Positions 14,594 to 23,407 of a stretch of DNA of 64,000 nt are shown one piece after another. This DNA is from Desulfuromonas sp. Its GTDB lineage: Bacteria > Desulfobacterota > Desulfuromonadia > Desulfuromonadales > UBA2294. The notes beneath the pieces are model-generated. The model worked only from the letters and a program-made list of their open reading frames with translations, did not search any database and was not told the origin of the DNA. The position numbers and the translations under genes are program-made. The stretch is taken from NCBI GenBank assembly GCA_002869615.1, contig PKUH01000095.1:1-64000 (forward strand), read 5' to 3'. Each line of letters begins with the position of its first letter. The first letter of the stretch is position 1.

Positions 14594-14922
14594 ACCTTTA
14601 ACAATTTCTCAAGATAGCGTGACCTGTCGGCAAACTTCTTCAACGAGGCATCCTTCTTCCGGCGAGCTTCAATCTGCTCTTTCAGGTGGTCCAACTGATC
14701 CGCAGGAATATGCTCATAAACGCTTTTCCCCGCTTTGCGGAACTTGCGATAGTGATATACGGATACCTTGCCTTTGTAGTTTCGTTCCCGCTGGTGGATT
14801 GACCCCTTAGGCAACTCGGCGATATCCGCACGCAGGGAATCCATCAACTTCTGGCATCGATCCAGTTCATCCCGAAGCATTCCCTGCAAAACTTCATCAT
14901 TTTTTTTGTGCACCACTTTCAT
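14590..14922 (-). CDS. Small basic protein resembling the DUF6788 family
   Basis: This 110-residue protein is helix-rich and basic, with a central LPKGSIHQRERNYKGKVSVYHYRKFR, a beta-hairpin-like segment, then YEHIPADQLDHLKEQIEARR. I place it with DUF6788-like proteins from memory of that pattern; no function is known to me. It is the first gene of the pair with the nucleotidyltransferase (4-bp overlap). Its first codons contain a copy of the GTGGTGCACA box repeated in the promoter region, so it or its partner may be an autoregulator. Confidence 0.65.
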   Translation of the reverse strand: MKVVHKKNDEVLQGMLRDELDRCQKLMDSLRADIAELPKGSIHQRERNYKGKVSVYHYRKFRKAGKSVYEHIPADQLDHLKEQIEARRKKDASLKKFADRSRYLEKLLKV

Positions 14923-15005
14923 ATTAATTACATATCATGTGGTGCATACATTGGCAAGATTATTGTACACCACATAAAACAAAATAACAGCTATTGTGGT
15001 GCACA
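14906..15005. promoter_or_regulatory. Four iterated TGTGGTGCACA-type boxes at the mini-island promoter
   Basis: Copies lie at 14906-14916 (inverted, inside the first codons), 14938-14948 (direct), 14964-14974 (inverted) and 14995-15005 (direct, itself palindromic as TTGTG-GTG-CACAA). Spacings are about 21-32 bp centre to centre. The array fits cooperative autorepression of the downstream gene pair. Confidence 0.65.
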
Positions 15006-15084
15006 AACATTTAGGTGGCGGGAATCGTATCAATATATTAAATAATAATCTTTGAATTATTGATCGGCACAAAAAAGGCACAAC

Positions 15085-15117
15085 GAAAAAAGGGTTACAG
15101 CATCTTAGCTGTAACCC
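15085..15117 (-). terminator. Terminator of tRNA-Val
   Basis: On the minus strand GGGTTACAGC and GCTGTAACCC form a 10-bp stem with a six-base loop, followed by TTTTTTCG, just after the tRNA-Val CCA end. Confidence 0.9.
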
Positions 15118-15127
15118 CTTGATTTTA

Positions 15128-15202
15128 TGGTGGGCGTTACTGGGATTGAACCAGTGACCCCTGCCGTGTGAAGGCAGTGCTCTCCCGCTGAGCTAAACGC
15201 CC
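15128..15202 (-). tRNA. tRNA-Val (anticodon CAC)
   Basis: The 75-nt gene folds into a full cloverleaf: acceptor GGGCGTT/AACGCCC, D arm GCTC/GAGC, anticodon stem CTGCC/GGCAG with loop TTCACAC (anticodon CAC), T arm ACTGG/CCAGT with TTCAATC, and encoded CCA. It is the integration site of the mini-island to its left. Confidence 0.97.
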
Positions 15203-15213
15203 TTTGCTTCAGT

Positions 15214-15669
15214 TTAAAGTTTATGGTTATCAGATGCCAGTTTTTTATCCCGCGCCTGAATCTTCTCCAGTTGTTCGATAAAGGAATCGGGCAAGGCTGT
15301 CGGTCGTTTATCCGGCCCGACGACCACATGCGCCGTCTCCCCTTCGGCCCTCACTTTCCCGTCTTTGTCGAGAACGCGGTAACTGAATTTCATGATCCGG
15401 CTCCGGAACGAGGTCAGAGTTGTTTCGATTGTCAGCTGATCTTCATAAAAGATCGGTGCCTTGTACCTGACATTTGCCTCGGCAACGACGAGAAAATAGC
15501 CGGCTTTTTCAAAATCGGTATAATGCAGTCCATTCTGCCGCAGGGCATCGGAACGCCCCTCTTCGAACCAGATCAGGTAGTTGGCATGATGCGCCACGCC
15601 CTGCGCGTCGGTTTCAGCGTAACGGACAATCAGGGGCATTTCAGTTTTCATTAAGGGGTCGGCTTTCAT
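15214..15669 (-). CDS. Acyl-CoA thioesterase, YbgC/4-hydroxybenzoyl-CoA type hotdog fold
   Basis: The 151-residue protein has the hotdog signature RYAETDAQGVAHHANYLIWFEEGR, with the catalytic Asp followed by the HHANYL segment typical of YbgC-type enzymes. It probably hydrolyses short or medium acyl-CoA; the substrate is not visible. ATG at 15669 follows GAGGA at normal spacing and overlaps the end of the upstream AAA+ gene by 29 bases, so the two are probably co-transcribed. Confidence 0.9.
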   Translation of the reverse strand: MKADPLMKTEMPLIVRYAETDAQGVAHHANYLIWFEEGRSDALRQNGLHYTDFEKAGYFLVVAEANVRYKAPIFYEDQLTIETTLTSFRSRIMKFSYRVLDKDGKVRAEGETAHVVVGPDKRPTALPDSFIEQLEKIQARDKKLASDNHKL

Positions 15670-16930
15670 AATTCCTCACCAGCAGTATCTTTTTAACGAT
15701 TTGTTCGAGTTCACTGATATTACCGGGCCAATGATAACCTGGGCGCACATGATCATGCAGTCCTTCAATCACCCGGCCGACCAGGTTGTCTGAATCCTGT
15801 CCGGTGAATTGCCTGATCACGTGGCGGATCATCATTTCAAATTCATCCGGCAGTTCCTTGAAGCGTTGACGTAACGGCGGGATATGGATTTCATTGACGC
15901 AGAGTTGGTAGTAGAGATCTTCGCGCAACTGTCCGGCCTCGACCAGTTCCTTCGACGAAACCCGGCTCGACGCCATAATCCGGCCAGCGAAAGACTGGGA
16001 GCTATGCCCTCCGACCGGGGTGAAGTTGCGGAACTGCAAAACCGATGAAAGCTTGGCCTGAACCGGATCCGGCATCTTGCTGATTTCATCGAGGTAGATA
16101 ACGTCATAACTTGAACAGCGGCTCAGAACTCCCTGATAATTTTCCACCGCTTCGGAATAGGCACCCTTCTGATGACCGAACAATTCCGACTCGAGCCGAA
16201 CACCTGAATGCTGGGCCAGATTGACCACCTTGAAAAAATCGGTAAACGGTTCGACAAAGGTCATGGTTTTGTCTTCGAATGGGACAAAACCGGAGCAGAC
16301 GACCGCTCTGGCTGCGGTCGCCTTGCCGACCCCGGATTCACCGGTAAAAACGGTCGAGACACTCCTGATACTCTCCCAGAGGAACTGCTCATACAGTTTG
16401 AAGTCATAGGTGAAGATGGTATTCCATAGATCGTGACGCAACTTCATCATCGATGAACTCTCGCCGATCAGGGTTCTATTGAGAAAATAATGAGCCCGAT
16501 GTATCTGGTAGAAGAATGCTAAGTGGCGCTGGGCAATCTCAGACGACATTCCGGCCCGGGTCATCATCCCCAAGGCATCAGCAGCGAAAGGAACCGGAAC
16601 ATTGAGCGAGCCTTGCCGGAACTGCTCAGTGATCAGTTTTTCAAAACCGGACTTGAACCGATTAAGACAGAGAAACAGAACACCATGATGCAGCAGCCAG
16701 CGATCCTCTTCGCTGTACTGTGCCAGGTCCATGTTGTTTTCATTCTTGAGACGCCCGAGAAGTTGATCGACTTGCCGGGATGCTGACTCAAGCAAGTCAG
16801 GTGGGGCCGCGATCTTGTTGTTGGAAAAATCGAGACAGGCCTGCCGGCATTCCTCACCATAAGGATTACTGAATGCGATTTTCTGGATTGTTCCGAGAAA
16901 ATTCCTCTCGGTTGCCGTCAAGCTCTTCAA
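15641..16930 (-). CDS. Sigma-54-activator-type AAA+ protein without DNA-binding domain and with degenerate GAFTGA
   Basis: The start is TTG at 16930 behind AAGGGG. Residues ~1-150 are a helical domain I do not recognise. The AAA+ core has Walker A TGESGVGKA at ~196-204 and Walker B VIYLDEIS. The segment ELFGHQKGAYSEA at ~253 occupies the place of ELFGHxKGAFTGA. The sigma-54-contacting GAFTGA loop is therefore GAYSEA, and the protein ends without a Fis-type helix-turn-helix (last residues NYESRPLNEN). Classical sigma-54 activation looks unlikely. It may be a repurposed regulator or an RtcR-like oddity. Confidence 0.85.
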   Translation of the reverse strand: MKSLTATERNFLGTIQKIAFSNPYGEECRQACLDFSNNKIAAPPDLLESASRQVDQLLGRLKNENNMDLAQYSEEDRWLLHHGVLFLCLNRFKSGFEKLITEQFRQGSLNVPVPFAADALGMMTRAGMSSEIAQRHLAFFYQIHRAHYFLNRTLIGESSSMMKLRHDLWNTIFTYDFKLYEQFLWESIRSVSTVFTGESGVGKATAARAVVCSGFVPFEDKTMTFVEPFTDFFKVVNLAQHSGVRLESELFGHQKGAYSEAVENYQGVLSRCSSYDVIYLDEISKMPDPVQAKLSSVLQFRNFTPVGGHSSQSFAGRIMASSRVSSKELVEAGQLREDLYYQLCVNEIHIPPLRQRFKELPDEFEMMIRHVIRQFTGQDSDNLVGRVIEGLHDHVRPGYHWPGNISELEQIVKKILLVRNYESRPLNEN

Positions 16931-16985
16931 GTAATGCCCCTTCCGTATTTCATTGCAAAGTCATTTTAATTATATCAGCAATTTA

Positions 16986-17549
16986 TCAAAGCCCAAGATC
17001 ATCTGCGATTTCCTGCATCGCCTCAAGACAGAGATTACAAAACTCATCGAGCGGAATGCCGATCCGCTCGCACTCGCGGATGATATCGCGGTTGGCTCCG
17101 GCGGCAAAAGCCTTCTCCTTGATCCGCTTACGTACTGACTTCGGTTTGACCGAAGCGAGTTTTTTGTCGGGATAAACCAGGGCGGTGGCAACGATCAGGC
17201 CGGTGATGGTCTCGCCGGCTGCGAGGGCATGTTCAAAGGTCGATGAACGTTTACGATCACGGGCCGTTTCGTTATGCATGCCGATCGCTTCAATGATTTC
17301 CGCATCGACACCCTTCTCACGCAGAACCTCTTCGGTCTCCCGGGTGTGGATTTCAAGATCGGGCTGGGTTTCGGCATCCAGGTCATGCAGCAAACCGGCC
17401 AGCCCCCATTTTTCGGGATCTTCATTGAATCGGGGCGCCAGAGCCCGCATCACCGCTTCGGTCGCCAGGCAGTGTTTGATCAGGTTGTCGTTTTCGAGCG
17501 TGTCGGCAACCAGTTTGAACGCTTCTTCGCGGCTTATACCGTATGACAT
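16986..17549 (-). CDS. HD-domain phosphohydrolase
   Basis: ATG at 17549 follows AGGAGG; an open extension to 17720 has no start support. The 187-residue protein has the HD pattern: NLIKHCLATEAVMR, GLLHDLDAET (the HD pair) and IGMHNE. These match the metal-binding His/Asp set of small HDIG-type predicted hydrolases. The substrate is unknown. It is transcribed in the same direction as the AAA+ gene with a 55-bp gap. Confidence 0.85.
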   Translation of the reverse strand: MSYGISREEAFKLVADTLENDNLIKHCLATEAVMRALAPRFNEDPEKWGLAGLLHDLDAETQPDLEIHTRETEEVLREKGVDAEIIEAIGMHNETARDRKRSSTFEHALAAGETITGLIVATALVYPDKKLASVKPKSVRKRIKEKAFAAGANRDIIRECERIGIPLDEFCNLCLEAMQEIADDLGL

Positions 17550-17669
17550 ACAACCTCCTTCAATATGCACAAATGAATTCAATTTACGGCAGCGCAGGAA
17601 GCCTGTCAAACGGTTAATCTTGGTGTGAAAAGATGAATTAACAGTCAGAGGTGAAATAGCTGATATGCA

Positions 17670-17699
17670 AAATAAAGGGCAGCCGTTTCGGGCTGCCCT
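17670..17699 (-). terminator. Terminator after the ferredoxin-protein gene
   Basis: On the minus strand GGGCAGCC-CGAAAC-GGCTGCCC is followed by TTTATTTT, about 40 bases after the stop at 17740. Confidence 0.85.
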
Positions 17700-17739
17700 G
17701 CTTACTATCTTCATGCTCATGACTGATTAAAGTTTCGAT

Positions 17740-18531
17740 TCACTTGATATTGCCCTGGATTCCAACCACGATCGTCTCCAGCGGAATGTCGCGGCCGCTG
17801 TTGGCAATCGCCTGCTTGGCCATGGCGAGCAGGCCACCGCAACAGGGAACTTCCATCAGCACTACGGTCAGGCTCTTGATTCCGCTTTCGGTGATCATTG
17901 CCGTCAGCTTATCGACATACGGCGAGGTATCATCAAGTTTCGGGCAGGCAATCGCCAGCGCCTTGTCCTTGAGTATATCCTTATGGAAGTCGGCATAGGT
18001 AAAAGGTGCACAGTCCGCTGCGAGCACAACATCAGCACCATGGAAAAACGGCGCGGTCGGCGGTACCAGGTGCAGCTGAACCGGCCACTGACGGAGTTCC
18101 GAGGGGCGCTGTCCTTCTACATTGCCTGCCTCTTGCGGCTTTTTGTCAAAGTTCATCATCCGGGCCGAAGGACATCCACCGCCGGCTGCAGCTTCCGGCT
18201 TGGCAAAACTCTGAACACGGGCCGAAGGGCAACCGCCACCGGCCGGAGCGTTCTGGTGCTCGGCATGGAACGCCTCCAGCTTTTCCGGAGCGGTCTGTTT
18301 GAGATGTTCCTCGACCGCCTATTCATCAAACTCATCCGCTTCGCGCTTGACGACCTTGATCGCATCTTGCGGGCAATGGCCGAGACAGGCTCCGAGTCCG
18401 TCACAAAGATTGTCGGCGGAGAGTTTGGCTTTACCATCAACAATCTGGATCGCGCCCTCGGCACAGGCTGGCACACAGAGTCCGCAGCCGTCACACTTGT
18501 CTTCATCAATCAATACAATATCGCGAATCAT
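17740..18531 (-). pseudogene. 2x[4Fe-4S] ferredoxin-domain protein (FrdX-like) interrupted by one in-frame UAG
   Basis: From ATG 18531 the frame encodes two [4Fe-4S] motifs, CDGCGLCVPAC and CDGLGACLGHC, and reaches EADEFDE, then TAG at codon 71 (18321-18319). Without any frame change it continues AVEEHLKQTAPEKLEAF, two copies of GGGCPSAR and then the conserved domain with LRQWPVQLHLVPPTAPFF and MEVPCCGG, up to TGA at 17740. The intact family protein, as I recall it, is one polypeptide of this length. It lies behind an HcpR-type operator, where Rodionov-type HcpR regulons place the ferredoxin frdX. Either a nonsense mutation or read-through is possible. A separately initiated C-terminal piece could start at 18159. 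Confidence 0.75.
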
Positions 18532-18583
18532 TTACATTCTCCTTTTATCTGAAAAATATCCGTAATGCGTCGAAGTTGACCCG

Positions 18584-18626
18584 ATGATAACAAAGAGAAA
18601 CTGACTCGACTTTGACCGGGGTCAAA
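18584..18626 (-). promoter_or_regulatory. HcpR/FNR-type operator and promoter of the ferredoxin-protein gene
   Basis: A perfect palindrome TTGAC-CGGG-GTCAA lies at 18612-18625. On the minus strand TATCAT (18589-18584) is a -10 box that puts the start site near 18577, so the operator is centred about 41.5 bp upstream, the class II activator position. Confidence 0.78.
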
Positions 18627-18660
18627 AAACAGCTATTTAATATAAAAACACAGATTGCGG

Positions 18661-19023
18661 TTAAAAGAAATAATGCCAGAGCAGATCGATTCGTCCACGC
18701 TTCAGCAGGTATTGGCCGGAAAAACGCATGATCTCGCGCACCTTCCGGCGATATTCCTCTTTGTAGCAATGAACATGACAATGCTTGCAGACCGGACGCG
18801 GGTCCAGCGGGCAGCGCAGGCGCCGTTCAATAGCGTAATCGAGGAAATCACGACAGGCATCGCAGACCGGGTAATTTTCGACTTCGAGCCCGGGAATATT
18901 GGCCGCCAAGAAACCTTTTCCCGGGTGCTGGTGTGCCCGGCAGTAAACGGAAGTAAATTGTGCCAGAACGCGCAAATCCTTGATCTCTTTACGGCTTAGA
19001 TCTGGCAATGTCTCTACGGTCAT
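18661..19023 (-). CDS. Nitrous oxide-stimulated promoter family protein (PF11756-like)
   Basis: The 120-residue protein (ATG at 19023, MTVETLPDLSRK) has the Cys/His spacing of PF11756: VYCRAHQH, VCDACRDFLDYAIERRLRCP, then CKHCHVHCY and VREIMRFSG. The Cys clusters suggest a metal or Fe-S site. Its molecular role is unknown. Upstream ATG 19053 and TTG 19068 are possible starts. An HcpR-type operator with a -10 box lies upstream, which places this gene in the same nitrosative-stress response as the ferredoxin and hcp genes. Confidence 0.85.
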   Translation of the reverse strand: MTVETLPDLSRKEIKDLRVLAQFTSVYCRAHQHPGKGFLAANIPGLEVENYPVCDACRDFLDYAIERRLRCPLDPRPVCKHCHVHCYKEEYRRKVREIMRFSGQYLLKRGRIDLLWHYFF

Positions 19024-19101
19024 GACGGTCCCGCGTAAACGGCTGCATATCATTGAAAGAGGCAGCAAGTGTAAAGTGGATTTGTATTTTTAATAGTTGA
19101 T

Positions 19102-19141
19102 TTTATACGCAACAGGTATTACGCACATTGACGCAAGTCAA
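19102..19141 (-). promoter_or_regulatory. HcpR/FNR-type operator and promoter of the PF11756 gene
   Basis: TTGAC-GCAA-GTCAA at 19128-19141 is a perfect dyad. On the minus strand TATAAA at 19107-19102 serves as -10, placing the start site near 19094 and the operator about 40.5 bp upstream. Confidence 0.75.
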
Positions 19142-19153
19142 AAAATGCGCGCA

Positions 19154-19831
19154 TCAGCGTTCCTTGGTACTTTCCGAAAGATCTTCAAGCCGGTCGCGAT
19201 CGTCGATCGTGATCACCTTCCCCTTAACCGTGATCAGGCCTTCACTTGTCATCTTGCGGAAGGTTCGTGAAAGCGTTTCACTGACCGTGCCGAGGTTGGA
19301 GGCCAATTGGCCTTTCGGTATCGGCAGGGTCACCTCTTCTTCCTCGTCGCCGGCAAGATCGAGAATATAGCGGGCCAGGCGGGCCGGCACGTCCTGGAAA
19401 GTCAACTGTTCAACCTGACTGGCAAACTCGCGTAAAAACCGGGAGAGGCCACCGATCATATTGATCGCAATCTGTGATTTGCGATTCAGCAGATCAAGGA
19501 AATTACGTTTCGGAAAAAAAAGCAGTCGTGACGGTTGTAACGGTTCGGCATAGGCCGGATAATGACCATCTCCGAAGATCGCTGCTTCGGCGAACGAGGT
19601 TCCCGGTTGAACGATATGCAGGATTCTTTCTTTCCCTTCGGCCGAGAGCTTATAAACCTTGACCCGCCCCTCGGCCAGGATATAGAAACCGTTTGCCTCG
19701 TCACCTTCGGAGAATAGCAGTTCACCCTGCTGACAGTTTTTCAGTCGGATAATTTCGGATAATGAATTGATATCCTCGTCGGTCACTCCGGAAAACATCG
19801 GACATGACAACAGATCATCTTTAAGAGTCAT
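19154..19831 (-). CDS. Crp/Fnr-family regulator, probably HcpR
   Basis: This 225-residue protein starts at ATG 19831 behind GGGGAGG. An N-terminal cyclic-nucleotide-like beta-roll (FSGVTDEDI, GELLFSEGDEANGFYILAEGRVKVYK) precedes the dimer helix. A winged helix-turn-helix follows with KGQLASNLGTVSETLSRTFRKM, whose E-x-x-SR recognition pattern fits a TTGAC-type half site. There is no FNR-type N-terminal Cys cluster. It sits beside two genes with TTGAC-N4-GTCAA operators, and a third such site precedes hcp, so the HcpR role (response to NO or nitrite) is a strong inference. Confidence 0.85.
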   Translation of the reverse strand: MTLKDDLLSCPMFSGVTDEDINSLSEIIRLKNCQQGELLFSEGDEANGFYILAEGRVKVYKLSAEGKERILHIVQPGTSFAEAAIFGDGHYPAYAEPLQPSRLLFFPKRNFLDLLNRKSQIAINMIGGLSRFLREFASQVEQLTFQDVPARLARYILDLAGDEEEEVTLPIPKGQLASNLGTVSETLSRTFRKMTSEGLITVKGKVITIDDRDRLEDLSESTKER

Positions 19832-20085
19832 ACGACCTCCCCTGACACAATCAATTGCTAATGTTAAATCTAGCTATACTGACACAAGATATTGATATAA
19901 TAATACTTAAAATTCTGAAAAAACACTCTCGGCAAGACTCAATTTTTTTCGCAGGTGCAACAAAAACCCGACAGCGTGCCTCCGCAGGAAGACAGGCCTA
20001 TCAGTTGCAAAATAAACACATGCAGCACCCTGGATATGATCGCGAATGATATCACAACTTGAGATCAAACAAACAGAAGGGTAAT
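19832..20085. other. Intergenic region upstream of the HcpR-like gene
   Basis: AT-rich next to the regulator, with promoter-like sequence on the minus strand (TATAGC and TATTAT boxes of uncertain pairing). No credible gene was seen. Confidence 0.4.
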
Positions 20086-20116
20086 AAAAAAGCCGCATTC
20101 ACCAAGTGGATGCGGC
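20086..20116 (-). terminator. Terminator of the rhodanese gene
   Basis: On the minus strand GCCGCATCCAC-TTG-GTGAATGCGGC (one mismatch) is followed by TTTTTTA. Confidence 0.88.
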
Positions 20117-20142
20117 TCAATGTATATTTCACAGGTATTCGT

Positions 20143-20901
20143 TTAACTGGATTTGGTTTTGACTGGCTTGCCTTCAAGAATCCATTGCTGCATACCCCCC
20201 TTGATTGAAAGCAGATCGGTGAAGCCTTTGGCCGTAAGATATCGAATAGCGGTCGGGGAGCGCTTGCCTTTCAGGCAGATAACGGCAATCTTTTTATCTT
20301 TCGGGATTTCGTTAATACGGGCTTCAAGTTCATCCAGGGGAATGTGAATCCGTTTCGGCGAATCAATCCAAAATTTTTCAGCATCGCGTTTCAGGCAGAC
20401 ATCAAGAACAACGATATCATCGTCCCCTTCTACCATGCCGTAAAGTTTATCGGTCGAGATCTTCTCGACATCGACCTTCGGCAACTTCACTGTTGAAACC
20501 GTCGGATAGCCGGCGGCAACCCAGGCCGGAAGACCAGCCCTGAAGGCGAAAACATTGCTGTACCCAAATTTCACAGCTTTTTCGGCGGCCCGCCAGGAAG
20601 CCGTGCATTTCATACCAAGACAGTAAAAAACCAGAGTTCGCTCTTTATCTGTCGGTAGCTGTTCATTAAGTGCATGTAACGGAATATTAACAGAACCGGC
20701 TATATGAAGATCATTGAATTCGATTGAACTTAACGGAAAAACAACGAGAGGGTCACTTTCATCCATTATTGTTTTCAACTTTGTCGCATTGATTTCCTGG
20801 TAACCGTTGATCAGATTCGATTTGGCGACCGCCGGAACCGAGGCGATTGCGATAATCAGAAGAACCAGCACACCGACCTTGACCATTCGCTCTATTATCA
20901 T
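20143..20901 (-). CDS. Exported tandem rhodanese-domain protein
   Basis: ATG at 20901 has GGGAG seven bases upstream. The protein starts with a Sec signal (VKVGVLVLLIIAIASVPAVA), so it is probably periplasmic. Domain 1 (about residues 30-130) has the loop FYCLGMKCTAS. Domain 2 (about 145-250) has ICLKGKRSPTA. Both have a Cys at the rhodanese active-site position. It is transcribed alone with its own terminator. The role could be sulfur transfer or sulfide handling; the substrate is not visible. Confidence 0.88.
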   Translation of the reverse strand: MIIERMVKVGVLVLLIIAIASVPAVAKSNLINGYQEINATKLKTIMDESDPLVVFPLSSIEFNDLHIAGSVNIPLHALNEQLPTDKERTLVFYCLGMKCTASWRAAEKAVKFGYSNVFAFRAGLPAWVAAGYPTVSTVKLPKVDVEKISTDKLYGMVEGDDDIVVLDVCLKRDAEKFWIDSPKRIHIPLDELEARINEIPKDKKIAVICLKGKRSPTAIRYLTAKGFTDLLSIKGGMQQWILEGKPVKTKSS

Positions 20902-20931
20902 CACAGAACTCCCGAGGTTAGGATTTTCCAA

Positions 20932-21185
20932 TAAAATCTCACGGCTCGAGCGCTCAAGTCAAGACAAAAACCACAACCAGAAATCGCTCACATCAAGCAC
21001 TTTGTAGCTTTGTAGCGAGTCGGTATATACGATGCTGTCAGGAACAAGTATGAAAATTCATTCAAACACTCAGGTACAGTCAATAAAAAAAAGTTCTTCG
21101 CAGATGAGAGTGAATACAGCATTAAACTCCCCCTTCAGCTGACTCAGGACAGGCAAAAAGAGTCAGGTAGGGAGGACACGATCCG
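20932..21185. other. Intergenic region, no gene seen
   Basis: Non-coding in appearance, between the rhodanese gene and the structured repeats that follow. No good ribosome binding site plus reading frame was found on either strand. Confidence 0.4.
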
Positions 21186-21188
21186 ACT

Positions 21189-21245
21189 TTCAGGGAAGTG
21201 TCCCTGACCTGAAGACTGAAGATAGTAAAACCGCGCGGTCGCGGC
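21189..21245. repeat. First copy of a structured intergenic repeat
   Basis: It contains TTCAGGGAAGTGTCCCTGA (21189-21207) and GCGCGGTCGCGGC (21233-21245). Both blocks recur in the same order at 21524-21569 with a shorter spacer. Confidence 0.6.
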
Positions 21246-21257
21246 CGCGCACTCCGC

Positions 21258-21322
21258 CATACTCTTTTATTGAGCCATAAAAGAGTATGCAGAAAACGGC
21301 TCCCTGGCCGGGGGCTTTTTTT
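21258..21322 (+). ncRNA. Possible small RNA: perfect hairpin followed by terminator-like hairpin
   Basis: CATACTCTTTTAT (21258-21270) and ATAAAAGAGTATG (21277-21289) form a perfect 13-bp stem with a six-base loop. It is followed by GCTCCC-TGGCC-GGGGGC and a run of seven T (to 21322), which looks like a plus-strand intrinsic terminator. No gene lies upstream on that strand. A small RNA ending here is possible; a promoter was not identified. Confidence 0.35.
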
Positions 21323-21506
21323 CCGACTTAAATATTTCTGTTCAACTGTGTTATCAGGGAGTTTGCCTTGAGGCAAACGCAGTTCGACTCCGTGGCGGTT
21401 GCGGTCGGGCTGCGGTGCAGTGACCGTGCTGCCGAAAGCGACCTCAAGAGCAAAGGGGGTGAGTCAAAATCATCAATCGGCCCCCAAACGGAGTCGAAAA
21501 GTTGGT

Positions 21507-21569
21507 GGGGACACTACCCGAAGTTCAGGGAAGTGTCCCCTGAAGACATGAGAACTGCGCGGTCGCGGC
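21507..21569. repeat. Second copy of the structured repeat with a GGGGACACT...AGTGTCCCC hairpin
   Basis: GGGGACACT (21507-21515) pairs exactly with AGTGTCCCC (21532-21540). The block TTCAGGGAAGTGTCCCCTGA (21524-21543) and GCGCGGTCGCGGC (21557-21569) repeat the copy near 21.2 kb. The hairpin resembles the palindrome at 1274-1300. Confidence 0.6.
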
Positions 21570-21650
21570 TGCGGCTTTCCGGATGCGATTGGAAAAGTAT
21601 GGAGGAATTTGAGTACGCACCACTAATTCCCGGTAAAGTGCGATGAACCT

Positions 21651-21681
21651 AAAAAAAGGACCGGCTTTACAGCCGGTCCCG
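21651..21681 (-). terminator. Terminator of tRNA-Leu
   Basis: On the minus strand GGACCGGCT-GTAA-AGCCGGTCC is followed by TTTTTTT. Confidence 0.92.
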
Positions 21682-21689
21682 TTTTCAAC

Positions 21690-21777
21690 TGGTGCTCTGG
21701 GGGAGAGTCGAACTCCCACGTCCCTACGGACACTAGACCCTGAACCTAGCGTGTCTACCAATTCCACCACCAGAGCC
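21690..21777 (-). tRNA. tRNA-Leu (anticodon CAG)
   Basis: The 88-nt class II tRNA has acceptor GGCTCTG/CAGAGC, D-loop GGTGGAATTGGTAGAC, anticodon stem CTAGG/TCTAG with loop TTCAGGG (CAG), a long variable arm (TGTCCGTAGGGACG), T arm GGGAG-TTCGACT-CTCCC and encoded CCA. Confidence 0.96.
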
Positions 21778-21917
21778 AAGAGAGAGTTTTTATATCAAAT
21801 GGATATACGCAATGCAATAAAAAAAAGACTGGGTTTCATGATACGATCTGATATCTTTTAAGAGTCTCCTCTGACCACTCGGGCCAATCAGTTTCCATGA
21901 ACAGCGGCAGGTTCTTC

Positions 21918-21947
21918 TTGACAATTACAATAAAGTATAAATATTAT
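21918..21947 (+). promoter_or_regulatory. Putative promoter of the O-acetylhomoserine sulfhydrylase gene
   Basis: TTGACA at 21918-21923 and TATTAT at 21942-21947 are separated by 18 bp. The leader to ATG 22001 is about 45 bases, too short for a SAM riboswitch. Confidence 0.55.
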
Positions 21948-21970
21948 CTAAAACCTGATATGCACATTAA

Positions 21971-23290
<1,320 letters not shown>

Positions 23291-23315
23291 TCACAACGCG
23301 CATTACAAAATCACC

Positions 23316-23344
23316 AGGCGGACTCCTTTGAGTCCGCCTTTTTA
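23316..23344 (+). terminator. Terminator of metY
   Basis: AGGCGGACTC-CTTT-GAGTCCGCCT, a 10-bp perfect stem, is followed by TTTT. Confidence 0.92.
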
Positions 23345-23407
23345 TTGTCGATTGCTGCCCGATCATGCTAGAATTCTTCCGTTTTCGATCCCTGAACAGA
23401 GGCAGCA

